Notes under the pieces: generated by a model
The model's input: only the letters and a program-made list of their open reading frames with translations
What the model was told of the DNA's origin: nothing
Databases searched by the model: none
Position numbers and translations under genes: made by a program
Origin: Leishmania martiniquensis
Lineage: Eukaryota > Euglenozoa > Kinetoplastea > Trypanosomatida > Trypanosomatidae
DNA length: 64,000 nt
Assembly: GCF_017916325.1 (NCBI RefSeq)
Contig: NC_090163.1
Coordinates: 248,501-312,500 of the forward strand
Direction of reading: 5' to 3'
Part shown: in pieces, positions 48,991-59,921 of the stretch
Layout of the letters: each line of letters starts with the position of its first letter
How positions within the stretch are numbered: the first letter of the stretch is position 1

Positions 48991-49428
48991 ATGTTCCGTG
49001 TTTCCTCTGTTTCGCGCATCGCACCGTCCATGGCGCTTCTAAACACCGGCAAGGTTGTCTCTTGGATGAGTGGTCGTGGCTTTGGCTTCATCGAGGACAG
49101 CGCGGACAAGAAGCAGCACTTTGTCCACTTCTCCGCGCTCCAGACAGAGACGGGCGGCTACCGCGCGCTCACCGTAGATCAGGAGGTTGAGTTCGAGGTG
49201 GCCTCGCAGGATGGCCGAACTCGTGCGGAGAACGTGACTGGCCCCGGAGGCGCAAAGCTCCCATCCGGCCCCCGCCCACCGGAGAGCGCCTCCAGCGGCC
49301 GTCGTGGCTTTGGCGGCGGCCGTGGTCGGGGACGTGGTGGCCGCAACTTCAACAACCGCCAAGACCGCGGTGGCGATTGTGAAGGCGACCGTCAAAACAG
49401 CAACAGCAACTTTAGCGATGAGTTCTGA
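48991..49428 (+). CDS. RBP16: Mitochondrial cold-shock RNA-binding protein RBP16 (145 aa)
   Basis: RBP16 is a kinetoplastid mitochondrial Y-box protein that binds guide-RNA oligo(U) tails and mRNAs and supports RNA editing and mRNA stability. The ATG at 48991 gives MFRVSSVSRIAPSMALLN, a basic presequence. Residues about 19-87 form the cold-shock domain, with RNP1-like GRGFGFIED and RNP2-like FVHFSAL, then VEFEVASQDGRTRAENVTG. The C-terminal part (about 104-125) is an RGG-rich tail (GGGRGRGRGGRNFNNR) that in RBP16 assists RNA binding, ending NFSDEF. Size matches the known protein. An in-frame ATG at codon 14 (MALLNTGKVV) starts just before the domain and would omit the presequence. Confidence 0.95.
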   Translation: MFRVSSVSRIAPSMALLNTGKVVSWMSGRGFGFIEDSADKKQHFVHFSALQTETGGYRALTVDQEVEFEVASQDGRTRAENVTGPGGAKLPSGPRPPESASSGRRGFGGGRGRGRGGRNFNNRQDRGGDCEGDRQNSNSNFSDEF

Positions 49429-52400
49429 GTGTCCGTAGGGGGATGGCAAAGTGGAAGAAAAAAAGTGAAGAAGGGTGAGAGGTCTTTGTTATGTGCTGTA
49501 AAGAAGCGGGATGCCGAAGCGATTTCTCTGCACTTATTTTTTGCCGACTCTCTTTTCTTTTGGTCATGCGTGTGTGTGTGTATGTATCTCTGTGTGTGCG
49601 CGTTGTTTTCCCTTTCGCTCTTTGAATTCCATTTGGCTCCGAAAAGTTCGCATAAAATAAGAGAGGCCGTTTTCTCTGATAACATAGAGTGAGTGAGTGA
49701 GAGTGGGGTGATGCGTGTGCGCACGTTCGATGTCGGGGCACGCAGTGCACAGAGAGAGGTGCTGCCGTGATAGAGTGCGTCTGTGTGACAGAGGGCCGCG
49801 GGGTGTGCGTGTGCTACGGTGTGAGCACGGCTGCCACAGCCGCGCGCTTGATCAGACAAGGCGTGCGGAAAGCAGCTCGGTTTAAAGCAATGAAGGAAAG
49901 CAACACGCAGAACCTTCTATGCGAGTGGAAGGTTGTGCGCCTTCATTGTTTATAGTGTTACCCCCCTCCCTCACACACACACACACTTTCCCCGAGCGCC
50001 ACTTGATCCACGGCGCAACGCCGCCTACGTTGCTGTTCCTCTAGCTTCCTGTCTGGTCTTGATGACCGCGGCTGCCTGCTGTCGACGATAAAAGGCAACG
50101 GCACCCGCATCCGCAGAGAAGCAAGGGAAAAGGAAAGAGCCTTGAAGTTGAATGGGAGGATGGTGTGATCACCGGAGAGCTGAGTGGCGGTGGTGGTGGT
50201 GGGACGGGGTCGTTTCCAGCTGTGCTTCGGGAGGGCCAAAGAAAAGCGATGAGAGGGCGAGGAGGGAAGCATACATGCAGACGTGCGCAAGGTGCGAGGT
50301 AAGCAGGCTGATGAGCTGACTATCGTAGAAGCGTTGTTGGACTGATGCGAAAAGTCAGTGGAGAAAGCGGGGGAGAACGCTTCCGACCGTAGTGCAGCGC
50401 GTGCGGCGGACTCTTGTGTTTGGGCTTCCTTCTGTTTCCGTCACCCCCTCTTCCACCGTGTCAAGCATGAAGCGTCTGAGCACACTCTACGTGTCCGTCT
50501 ACGTGTGCATGTGTAGGTTGCCAGGCCTTTGTGCGTGTGCACGCGCCTCTCTGCAGAGCGTGTTCCCTCGAAGTGCCTCGTGTGTTGGCGTTCCTGCATT
50601 TCGCTGGTATTCGGGGATTCCGCGCCTGAGCAGTTTCGTCAAGAAGGGCCCCTTTCTTTTATTGGCCTCCCTTTTTTTTTCGCTTCTATATCTGTTCGAT
50701 TTAGTAAGTATGCAACAACCCCAAGGTGTTTTTTTTCGTGCATGAGTGCACTCGTGTGTATGTGTGTGTGTGTCGTTGCCTGTTCCCCCTGTCATTGTGC
50801 TTTGCCTTTCTTCCCCTTCGTTTGCGCCTCCCCTCTGCAGCGCCATGAACCTCATCGCTGCATTTCCGTTGAAGTCAATCACCTCGTCCGCTTCTTCCTT
50901 TTTCTCTTTCCCTTGCCGGGCTGGCCGCGGCTGCGCGCTACGATGGCGCGACTGTCACCGTTTCTCTACGCGAGGCAGGGGGAGGGAGGAGCGGGACAGC
51001 ACTCAAGCGTGGAACCAGGGACGCCATGGCCATCAGAAAAGGTAGCTGCCACCGCCAGAAGCCCGTCAGTGGGAATCGTCAGCATCATCGTGGTGGGGAA
51101 AGGAGAGTGTTGGGAGGCATATAATAGCTCAGTATCACTACTAAGAAACAAAAAAAAACAGGCACGCACGCACCTAAACAGACATAGAGACGCGAAGAAA
51201 ACCGTGTGTGTGCGCGGTGTCGAGGAGACGCGTATCGCACGGAACTGTCGCGCACGGGTGAAAGACATATGCTCACAGTGAGGAGGTGCCGAATCCATGT
51301 GTCCTGTATTGAATCCTTCCCGGCACGGTTCGTGCCTCAGTAGGGCTGCTTCGTAGCTGTGCTGGATACGATAGGATTGCATAGTGTCGCTCTTCTCTGC
51401 GCCTACATCACGAGGCAAGAAGGCTGGGACACGCATCTGCCCTAGCCGCTCTTGGCAACCCACCACCATGTGCCGGGCAGAGGAAGGCTCGAGGGGACAG
51501 GGGAGAGGTTGCAGGAGTGTTCTCTTATGTGACTTCGTCGGGTCGCTGTCTGCGTATCTCGTCCCTTCTCCTCCTCCATTGCCTTCACTCAGCCACTTTC
51601 TCAGCTTCGCATCTCATCTCTGCACCGAGGCCGCTTAAACGTTTCGTGTTGGCTGCCTCTTCTTGCGCGGAGCTCTTCCGCATCGACCTTTCGTCGCCTG
51701 TCTGCCTCTAATCTCTGCTGAGGCCAAGGCACGCACGCGCTCACAACCGCAGAGCACACCTCCAACTCCGCTTTCGTGCACAATCGCAATCGCTGCGCGT
51801 GCTCGTAGAATCATATACATGCGTCCTTTCTTTTTCCCCTTCACCGGACGCGGTATCGACATCCCAGCTACGTTGCCAACAGAGCACTTGAGGCCGCCCT
51901 CTCCACACCGCTCTCCTCTCGCACGCGCGGACGACTGCTCGGAGACAGAACGCCATCCGTGCGACCAAAAAAAAGCAAATAAATAGCGAATAGAGCAAAG
52001 AGGAAGCTCGGGAGTGTTCGGCGCGAAGAGATATCTCAACGACGGCAGCGCCAGCATCTAAACTGCCGCGGTACACTTACGCAGAGGCCACAGAATCACA
52101 TGCGCCTCGTCGCTTCTTTGTGCGAGGCACTTTGCTGTTTCCCTTTTTTCCCTCTCCTTTCTCTGCACCCCTCTCCTTATGCTCCATACCTGTCGACCGC
52201 ACTCCTGCCGTCCTGATTCCTCGCCTCTTTCGCTCTCGCTTTTCGGTTCCCTTCCTTGCAAAGCCTCTGAAATCGTTGGCTCGGCAGCTTCAGCAGCACT
52301 GACCAACGCGTGCGCCCCCCACTCCTTCTCCATAGCGACGGATATCCCTGTCACGTGTGTTCTGCGTTGTACTTGATCCCTCTGTCCTTTTCCTATTCTC

Positions 52401-52772
52401 GTGTGGCGAAGCAGCAAAACAAACGCACAAAAGAACCTCCGTATGCCCGCGTATGCATGTGCGCCTCCTGCTCTTACCCCAATCTCCTTCCCCCTCGTTT
52501 GCCCTCATTTTTGCCTGCGTTCTCCGTGTTAAACGTCGAAGTCCTCTGTAGAGAGGAGCTCTAGGGCTCGAGCCTCCGCTTCTGCCGTTCCCGTAACGGT
52601 CACCTTCTTCCGTACTTCGCATCAAAAGTAACTGTACGCACGAATAAGCACACACACACACACACACCTTAACGTGCCGCCTCCGTCTTCTTTTTTCGTG
52701 TTAAACCACTCTCTGCCTCTTGTTGTGTCACGGTTGACGGCGCCCTTCTCTCTCTGTACTCTTCGCCTGTAA

Positions 52773-52773
52773 G
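52773..52773 (+). promoter_or_regulatory. Predicted trans-splice acceptor
   Basis: The tract cgcccttctctctctgtact continues to cttcgcctgtaag; AG is at 52772-52773. The 5' UTR to the ATG at 52854 would be about 80 nt and would contain the TA run at 52830-52841. Confidence 0.6.
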
Positions 52774-52829
52774 GAGAGGCTTTCCCGCTTGTGCCACCTA
52801 CGGCACCGCTGGCGACAACTACAATCTCG

Positions 52830-52841
52830 ATATATATATAA
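52830..52841. repeat. AT run in predicted 5' UTR
   Basis: A 12-base alternating A/T stretch lies 12 nt before the start codon at 52854. It is self-complementary and could form an AU hairpin close to the start. Confidence 0.85.
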
Positions 52842-52853
52842 GGTAGGGTTCCC

Positions 52854-54452
52854 ATGGCATCGTCGAATGCACTGCAGCCGTGCCATGAGCAGCTGGCGAA
52901 GCTGTCAAGAATACCGATGATCCCGGTGCTCGCCATCAAGCACCCGGAGGAGTCGGGCTCCACATCGCACGTGGTGGCAGACTCAGCGACCACGTTTTCA
53001 CCATCGCTTAACTCGATGCAGGTCTCAGACGGCATGGGCAAGAAAGAAGAATCAGCGGCCGCCCTGACAGAAGTGAGCCGCCTTGAGGAGCGCAATAGCA
53101 GCTCCAACGGCTTTACGTCCGTCTCGGACGACGGACAGTGCTCCGGCGAAACTGCGGCGGTGAGCGCGCCACCCAACTACCACGAAAACTCAGATTGCTG
53201 TGGGTGCCCTATGTGCAAACTGACGCTCTACATTTCCCATGTCTACCGAGATCAGCGTCGCGCATCGCCGCATGTGATGGCAGCGCGACCCTCGCCCGAG
53301 TACGTCATGGCCCCGGACGGGTCATTGCCGCCGCTAACGCCGCTCTACAAGCCAGATGGCGTGTCTGTGTGCCCGGTGTACACTGCGTATGGCTTCTGCC
53401 CCTTTCTCAGCGGCTGTTTCCTGCCGCACGAGGAGAGCAGCTGCGCCTGCGCGCGAGTGCGGCGACTGGGGTCGGCAGAGGAGGAGGTAGAGCGGCTGAC
53501 ACTGCGGGCGATGGAGCTGCAGAGTAGCGATGTTTGGTCATGTGAGGTGTGCGGCTGCGGCTGGATTGACGAGCTGTGCGAAGTCGCCCTTGGCACAGAG
53601 CACTATTTCCGTCAGTGCCCACGTTGTACCCTGATGTGCTTCTTCCCTCACATCACATACCTTGTGGAACACATCTTGCGCAGCGTTGGTGACGACTACC
53701 AGTTGTACAAGACAGAGGTGGATCACTACCGAAGCCGACTGCCCGACCTCTTCAAGATCCCGCTTACCTTTGAGGCTCACCGGGTGGCGAATGTCGTCTT
53801 TTCATGGAGTCTCATCTCACCCGTTCACGCGCGTGATGCGATGAACTCAATCGTGCGGGAGTTTCCTGGTGTCGAGTCTATCATCAGTGTCGGGAGCGGC
53901 TCCGGGTACGTCGAGCACGTTTTCAACCGCGTCATGCATCAGGTTCCACTCCAGGAGGAGTGGACAGTGGATCGAAGGCGCTTTTCTACAACGTCCTTCG
54001 ACAATGTGCGGTGTGACTTCTACGGCAAGCGCACCATTCCCATTTACGCCTTTGATGCGCTGGCGCTGCACCGGACGTACAGCGTACACATCTCCATAGG
54101 GGGCCCGATCTCGCTCTACTCGGTCAACTGCAAACAGTCGGTGCTGCTTCTGTGCTGGCCTCCGTTTGGATCGCGAGAGCGGGAAGAGAGCTCGATGGGC
54201 TTCGAGGCACTGGAGTACTACACGCGCGAGGGCGGCACGATGCTCATTTACATTGGCGACACCGCCGCAACGGGGGACTGGCGCTTTCACATGCTTCTCA
54301 AGTCCCACTACAAGCTCTTACGGGACTACCCCGTGCGCCGAGAGCTGCGCCGGTGGTGCCCGCAGGAGATGGGCTTTGTGTACGGCGGCAACGATACCAT
54401 CGGCATATACCGGCTGCGCGAGACGCCGCTGCCCACGGTGGGTTTCTATTAA
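52854..54452 (+). CDS. CCCH zinc-finger protein with methyltransferase-like domain (532 aa)
   Basis: The ATG is at 52854, with a predicted acceptor at 52773. Residues 1-115 are Ser/Thr/Glu-rich and disordered, with a small CCGCPMC cluster at 115-121. Residues 173-192 (CPVYTAYGFCPFLSGCFLPH) form a C-x8-C-x5-C-x3-H zinc finger of the RNA-binding type. C230/C233 and C255/C258 form a second four-cysteine site (CEVCGCGW and QCPRCTLMC). From about 320 there is a Rossmann-like part with VESIISVGSGSGYVEHVF (340-357; motif I for SAM), PIYAFDALAL (396-405), VLLLCWPPFG (430-439; motif IV-like, in place of NPPY) and YYTREGGTMLIYIGD (455-469). This fits a class I methyltransferase, which may be active on RNA given the fingers. 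Activity and substrate are inference. Confidence 0.8.
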   Translation: MASSNALQPCHEQLAKLSRIPMIPVLAIKHPEESGSTSHVVADSATTFSPSLNSMQVSDGMGKKEESAAALTEVSRLEERNSSSNGFTSVSDDGQCSGETAAVSAPPNYHENSDCCGCPMCKLTLYISHVYRDQRRASPHVMAARPSPEYVMAPDGSLPPLTPLYKPDGVSVCPVYTAYGFCPFLSGCFLPHEESSCACARVRRLGSAEEEVERLTLRAMELQSSDVWSCEVCGCGWIDELCEVALGTEHYFRQCPRCTLMCFFPHITYLVEHILRSVGDDYQLYKTEVDHYRSRLPDLFKIPLTFEAHRVANVVFSWSLISPVHARDAMNSIVREFPGVESIISVGSGSGYVEHVFNRVMHQVPLQEEWTVDRRRFSTTSFDNVRCDFYGKRTIPIYAFDALALHRTYSVHISIGGPISLYSVNCKQSVLLLCWPPFGSREREESSMGFEALEYYTREGGTMLIYIGDTAATGDWRFHMLLKSHYKLLRDYPVRRELRRWCPQEMGFVYGGNDTIGIYRLRETPLPTVGFY

Positions 54453-55010
54453 CGACCGTGAAAATTGGCATAGGGGCTGACACCAACCGGTGCCTTTTTC
54501 CGCTCCGATGAAGAGGGCGAGGGAGATGGTGGTGGTGGTGATGTGTGTGTGCGTGCTGGGAGGGTCTGACGATGCACCATGATTTCCACCCTCGAAGAAG
54601 AAAGCGCTCAGCGCAGACGCGAGATGTGCCCATGTGGTGTTCACTATGCATAATCACAGCGACGAAAAGAAGAGCGGAGGCGACGCAAGCCCGAATATTT
54701 CGTCTCGTTTTTTCTTCGCCTTTTCCCCGTTCCCGCCCCTCTACGTAGACGCGCTTATGACTGTGAACTCGGTGCCCCCCCCTCCCCCATCCCACCCCGT
54801 CTCCTCTACCATTCATCACCTCACAATGTGTGTTTTTCCCCTTCCCCCTTCTGCTCCATGTGTTCCTCCGCACCCCGCCCCTTTTTTCGTTGCACACTTT
54901 CTATCCCTTAGTGGCTGCCGCCCTCTGCTTCCCTCCCCTCTCCCCATCGCCGTCAATCGCCTTAAAGGTGACGCAAGACTTGTCCGCGCAGACGCAGATG
55001 AAACTGATCA

Positions 55011-55023
55011 TATATATATATAT
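55011..55023. repeat. TA microsatellite
   Basis: An alternating TA run in non-coding sequence. Confidence 0.9.
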
Positions 55024-56542
55024 GCGTTTGGAAGTGTATAGATGTGTGGGTATATAGGTTGTAGGGGTGCACCATAAAAGGGGGAGGTAACTATCTTATG
55101 CGTTGCGTGTATGCATGCGCATATGTCTCTCTCTCTTCCTCTTTCTCGGTGCATGCCGTGTGCGAAGAGCTGTGGCGGAGTAGTCCTCGCAAGCCCACCG
55201 GCTTTTCGTTTTCCTGTGGGTGTGGAAGAGGTGTGGCGTGGGCGCGCGGATGGGTGCGGCGGCTTTGCCAAGGGGCACAAAGGTGTGCGCGGACGGAAGT
55301 GGCGTGGCTTTGGGCCAAACACTTTCCCTCTGGAATGCCCAGTGTGTGCATGTGTGTGCTTGTCGGCCATATTGGTGAGGCGCCGCGGTCGTGCAGAAGT
55401 AAAACAAAGGAGCTGATGCAGCATGCGACAAGGGCATGTCGGTGGAAAGTGGCATTTTAGTGGCAGACATGTGAGGGGACAGGGACTGTGGAGAGGCCGA
55501 GGAGGAGGACCGGAGGCGAAAGTAAAAGGGTGACGCGTAGGCGTAGGCGCATGCCATCGAGCTCAACGCTAGAACCGATACAGAAGGGAGGCCACTTCCC
55601 TCTCCACCCAGAGATGAGTGGTGTGGGCTGGCAGCGACTCGCCATTGCCACTACGCCGATGCGTGACAAATAGAATCACGCGTCTGAAGGGGGGTGGGGT
55701 CCTCTCTCCTTTTTCTTCCCTCTCCCTCCTCCTCTTTTCTCCCTCGCCTTCAATGGCATCTCTCTGCGTATCCTTTTTTTTCCATTGTTGTTGGTGGTGT
55801 ACCTCACGGCGGCGTACGTAGATGTGGCACAGCTATACGAGCTCGACGTCCTTCTTTCTTTTCGGGGCACACGCGCTTTTTTCGTCGGGGCTGCTCGCAC
55901 ACAGCATTGCTGACACTTGCATGTGTATGTGTGTGCGTATGCGTCTCTGCTTCGGATTGCCGTCGTTGAAGCCGCTGCTGTTCCTAATGGTGGAGGCACT
56001 TTTTTTTTCGTTGCACCTGTTCCCTTTGCCGCTTTTTGTTGCTTCTCTCGCCCTCCACCCCCGCCATTCTGAACGTTCAGTTGGTGTCGACTCATCCCTC
56101 ACTTTTCTTCGTACTCCTTCTCGCTTTCCACCATTGAGGCCGTGTGTGGGTTGCGCCACTCGACAAGAACAAATCTTGTATCCATCGTGGCGTAGTTCCA
56201 TGTAGGCTGTTGATCGGGCAAGAAAAGCTCCCCCTCTCTCCCCTTTTCGTCTTTTCTATTCCCGATATCGCTTCTTGTGGTTTCCTCCGAGCTGCTGTGA
56301 CGCTATGGCATCGCTATCACGTCGCAACCATTCACAGAGTTCATGAGCGCTTTTTTTTCCATTTTCATCTTTCTTTTGGCGTAGGCCGTCGCGTACGCAT
56401 GTGGCTAAGCTAGTGATGGGGGCTGGGGGGGGGGAACTCGTAACAGCTACTGTTCGTTGGGCGCGGCCAAGCGTTTTTCATTGCTCGAACGTGTACGGTA
56501 CTCCTCCGTTCGATACGCACATAATTTGTCTCTCTCTTTCTC

Positions 56543-56564
56543 CACACACACACATACACACACA
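56543..56564. repeat. CA microsatellite
   Basis: An interrupted CA run in non-coding sequence, followed by tgcagg. Confidence 0.9.
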
Positions 56565-58476
56565 TGCAGGAAGCCGTCGCATGTCTCTGTGCTCTTTGGT
56601 TCCTCAGAACAATGCTCTCCCTTTTTTGGGATTCATGTCGTCCCCTCCGCTCCTCTCCTCTCCTCAGCTCCTCCAAAAGGCCAGCGTTGATAAAGTGACT
56701 GATAATGTGCACGCCAGCTGACGAGAACGTCTTTCTCGTTCTCCCTTTTTCTCCGTCATCTGCCATTTCCGTCGGTTTCTCCAGCCTCTTTATGTGTGTG
56801 CGCCCTTCTCGCATGCCCCTCTCTTTTTTTAGCCGTTGGAAGGCGGAGGACAGCTGCGACATCTCTTTTGGGCCTGCTTGGATGGTGACGGGTGGAGCGG
56901 AGTTTATCAGGGCGTACATGAGGGAAGGAGAGGAGGGGGGGCGGGAGGTGCACTCAACAAACAGATACACACAAACGCAACCGTTTAGCGCTGTGCCTGT
57001 GCTCTCGTGATGAGGAAAATGAAATGGGCGCACGTGACTCGCGCTCCTGGTGCTCATGTGCGCACACACTGCTTTCTTTGCGATTAGATGTCAGCTTTTC
57101 TCTCGCCCCCCTCTTGTGGGTGTAGGTATTCATTCACACGAATGCTACTCCGCCGCTATCCACCTCATGACTGCTCTTCCGAGGTGTTATGGGGAAGCTG
57201 TCCGCGTGTGTACACACGTGGACGATGCCACTCCTCAGTTCTCTGTGCGAGAGAAACACATCAAAAAGAAAGGAGAGGCCGAGGGTAAAAGTGACATATG
57301 AAAGTTGCGCGGCACCGCAGCCGGATATGTTTCGGACCCCTACACACGTGCCTCTCCCTACTGCATCATCCTTCCTATGCGGTGCGTTGTTGCACTTTTT
57401 AACGGTGACAAGCGGGGAGGGGGCATGAAAACGGTGCCACATTGCGCTGTGCATGATCACCACTCCTTCGCGCATGTCTCTGGGTATGGGGTGCCCGTTG
57501 CCGGGGCTCGACTTCTGTACGGGCTGATGCTGTCGATGACATCAACAGAAAGTCTTCGTGGGGCAATCGGCCATGGCATGTGTCTGTGTGTCTTCCTGTG
57601 TTCAAGACGACTATGATAACTGTAGCGGATGTGCACGCATACCTGAAGACGCTGCCGGAAGCCGCCGCCGCTTACCTTTTCTGCCTTTTACCAGACCTTC
57701 TTGTATAACTTATGCCCATCTTCACCACGCTTTCCCCTGCTTCGATCATTCCGCCTCCCACCCCCTCTCCCTCTCTCGCAGACGTGCCTTCTCTTGCTTC
57801 GATGGAGGCAGGCAGTAGACACTGTAAGTGTACTTCTGTCGCTTTGTCTGACATCCACGTGTCCGCATGTACAGCTGCTTACACACATGAGGTCTCACTA
57901 CTCGGACTACGCTCACACGCAGACTTCGCTGCTCTCTTCTTTCTAGCACTGCGATTTTCCCAATCTCTTCTTTTCTTTTTCCCTCTTCTCTTTGCCCTTT
58001 CGAGAACTGAGGGAGAGCTTCTGGGCCGACTCTTTCGCGCCGGGAACGTTGGCGAGCATCACCGCGGCTCGCAGAAGAACCACACGCTTTCACTTGTGCA
58101 GATTGGCAGCACTGCAAAGGAGGGAGTCACATATCCAAGGAGCCGAAGGAGGTGCGTGAGAGTCTATAGAGGCTGCCTGCTTTGGAGCTCCTCCCCTTGC
58201 TCTGCGCCTTGCGGTGGCTCTGCCGTGCGGTATACGGTTGTGACGGCCTCTGCATGAAGGTGCAGGCGACTGAGAGATTCTCGTCTAGGGAGCGAGAATT
58301 TTGTGCGTGCTTTCTTCCTCGTCGTCGAGCGTCTCGAGCGCCCCCCCGCCTACGCCGTCTCCGCCCATCCACACGCGTATAGGCTCCTCATCCAGGTGCT
58401 CTGCTGCTTTGTTAGAATTCCCGATTCGCTTCGCTTCTCCGCCAAGGCCTTGCAACTGCACCCCTCTTCTCCTTCA

Positions 58477-58477
58477 G
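58477..58477 (+). promoter_or_regulatory. Predicted trans-splice acceptor
   Basis: The tract acccctcttctccttcag has AG at 58476-58477. The 5' UTR to the ATG at 58560 would be about 80 nt. Confidence 0.6.
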
Positions 58478-58559
58478 CATCGAACAACACGCATCATTGC
58501 ACCTTGCCTTCACCTCCACTCAAAGGAGAAGAAAAGCTTTCAGAGGCCCTGTCACCAAG

Positions 58560-59117
58560 ATGAACGAGATGGAGCACTTTGTCGCGAGTACGCACGCCAG
58601 CCGGTGTGACATCATGCGCTACATGCAGCAGCTGCGAGACTTGGATGAGCGAATCGAGTGCCATCTCGCTCACCTTCGCTCCATCGCAGCCGTGCGGGTG
58701 GCGTACCAGACAGCGCAGGCACGAATGACGCACAGCGATCGTCGTGTTAGGGGCGGCCCGACTGGGGTGCGTCGCGGCGCACGTCAGCGAGGAAGCGGCA
58801 GTCGCGGCATAGGCGGCTCCTCTGCTTCTGCGGCAGCAACCGTGCGCGTGCACGAGGAGGGTGATGCGGATGCGAATTTCCAAGCGGATAATGATCTTGA
58901 TCAGGACGATGCAGAGACCGTTGCCGCGGCGTATGCTGCAGAGCTCAAGCGTCAGTTCGCGTGGCACGAGATGTGCGTGCGACGCCAGTGTCACGAGCGA
59001 GACGCCCTTGCGGCGGAGCTCATGGAGCGGTGCTCCGAGGTGCGACTCTCTTTGGCCTCTCGCCTGGCCAACTTTGCTTCTGTCGCAGATGCCCCCGTAA
59101 CGGAGTTGTCTGGGTAA
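58560..59117 (+). CDS. Hypothetical protein with ING-like N-terminus (185 aa)
   Basis: The ATG at 58560 (MNEMEHFVASTHASRC) is the first after the predicted acceptor; the longer frame begins with TTG. The start, DIMRYMQQLRDLDERIECHL (about 17-36), has the form of the N-terminal helix of ING proteins (x-x-x-x-R-E/D-L-D-x), and continues as a helical stretch to about 55. It is followed by a Gly/Arg-rich linker (RRVRGGPTGVRRGARQRGSG) and an acidic part (NDLDQDDAET). The final third is again helical (YAAELKRQFAWHEMCVRRQ, ALAAELMERCSEVRLSLASR). No PHD finger follows, unlike full ING proteins. A chromatin-complex role is a weak inference; it could be another helical scaffold protein. Confidence 0.65.
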   Translation: MNEMEHFVASTHASRCDIMRYMQQLRDLDERIECHLAHLRSIAAVRVAYQTAQARMTHSDRRVRGGPTGVRRGARQRGSGSRGIGGSSASAAATVRVHEEGDADANFQADNDLDQDDAETVAAAYAAELKRQFAWHEMCVRRQCHERDALAAELMERCSEVRLSLASRLANFASVADAPVTELSG

Positions 59118-59921
59118 TTTTCTGCCAGCACTCATAGTGGGCGGCAAAATCTTTATGTAAGTTGCAGGCGTGGAAAGAAGAAACGCTTCGTGCTTGTGCG
59201 TATCTTCCTATTTGCCCGACCGCGTGAAATGTGTTGCCCTGCTTTCGAACAAAGAACGGCCGAGTTGTAGTTGTGTGTGCGCGTTGCTGCAGAGCTCTCT
59301 TTCTTTGGTGCGCACGCAGCGAGTAGGAAACGCGATGGGTAATGTAGCGCAGCGCATGCGCCACCATCTCAGCAGTTGCAGCGGCAATGGCGCGCCCCCG
59401 CCAGAGGCTCGTGGCGTTGTGTCTGTGCATGTGCAGGTTTCTCTGTTTTCGTCGTGCGTACGCGACGGACGTGAACGCAGCCCGCACGCACGGCAGCTTT
59501 TCTGCAGAGCCCTCCACTGCTTATGCCGAGGCTGCCCACAACGCTCACCTCGTTTCCAACTGTACAGAATGTCGGCCTTTTTCTTTTGCGTCTCGTGCTG
59601 TGCATCGGACCGGCACGGCTCCACCTTTGTTTCGCTTGCACGTGCGATGCAACGTAGACATGATATCCTCCACAGTTCCATTGCCCGCATGGAAGCCTCG
59701 CTGCCACGCTCACAAACTGCATACTTGCTGAGAAGCACTACTGTTGCCGCGCGAGGGAAGAGAAAGCTCGGGTGCTTGACGGAGTTTCGATCGCAGTTTT
59801 GCAGGCACCCGCGTACAGCTTCGTCACGCCTGCGCGAGTGAAGCTTGCAGACAGGACCTCTTTCGTTTCCCTGACCACGCACAGATCCACACACGTCAGA
59901 GACGGGAGTGTGGCGGCTATC
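59118..59921. other. Intergenic region with splice acceptor
   Basis: The 0.8-kb spacer has pyrimidine-rich sequence at 59858-59873 and AG at 59884, which suits the gene at 59922. The frame of that gene is open back to 59772 but has no ATG. Confidence 0.65.
59884..59884 (+). promoter_or_regulatory. Predicted trans-splice acceptor
   Basis: The tract cctctttcgtttccctgacc is followed by AG at 59883-59884. The 5' UTR to the ATG at 59922 would be about 38 nt. Confidence 0.55.

Larger units (their letters stand above)
49429..52853. other. 3.4-kb gene-free stretch after RBP16
   Basis: No convincing gene. It contains TG tracts (about 49567-49585 and 50757-50773), a CA tract at 49975-49987 and several pyrimidine tracts. 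A plus frame at 50529-51281 is Cys/Ser/Phe/Arg-rich with no domain. It should hold a long RBP16 3' UTR and the leader of the next gene (acceptor 52773). Confidence 0.6.
54453..58559. other. 4.1-kb gene-free stretch
   Basis: I see no gene. Pyrimidine tracts, TA (55011-55023), CA (56543-56564) and TG stretches dominate. Plus frames such as 57712-58257 are Ser/Leu/Pro/Phe-rich with no domain. It probably contains a very long 3' UTR and the leader of the next gene (acceptor 58477). A small non-coding RNA cannot be excluded. Confidence 0.6.

Noticed and set aside
50529..51281. Plus-strand frame of 250 codons
   Set aside because: Cys/Ser/Phe-rich from TG and pyrimidine tracts, with no recognisable fold.
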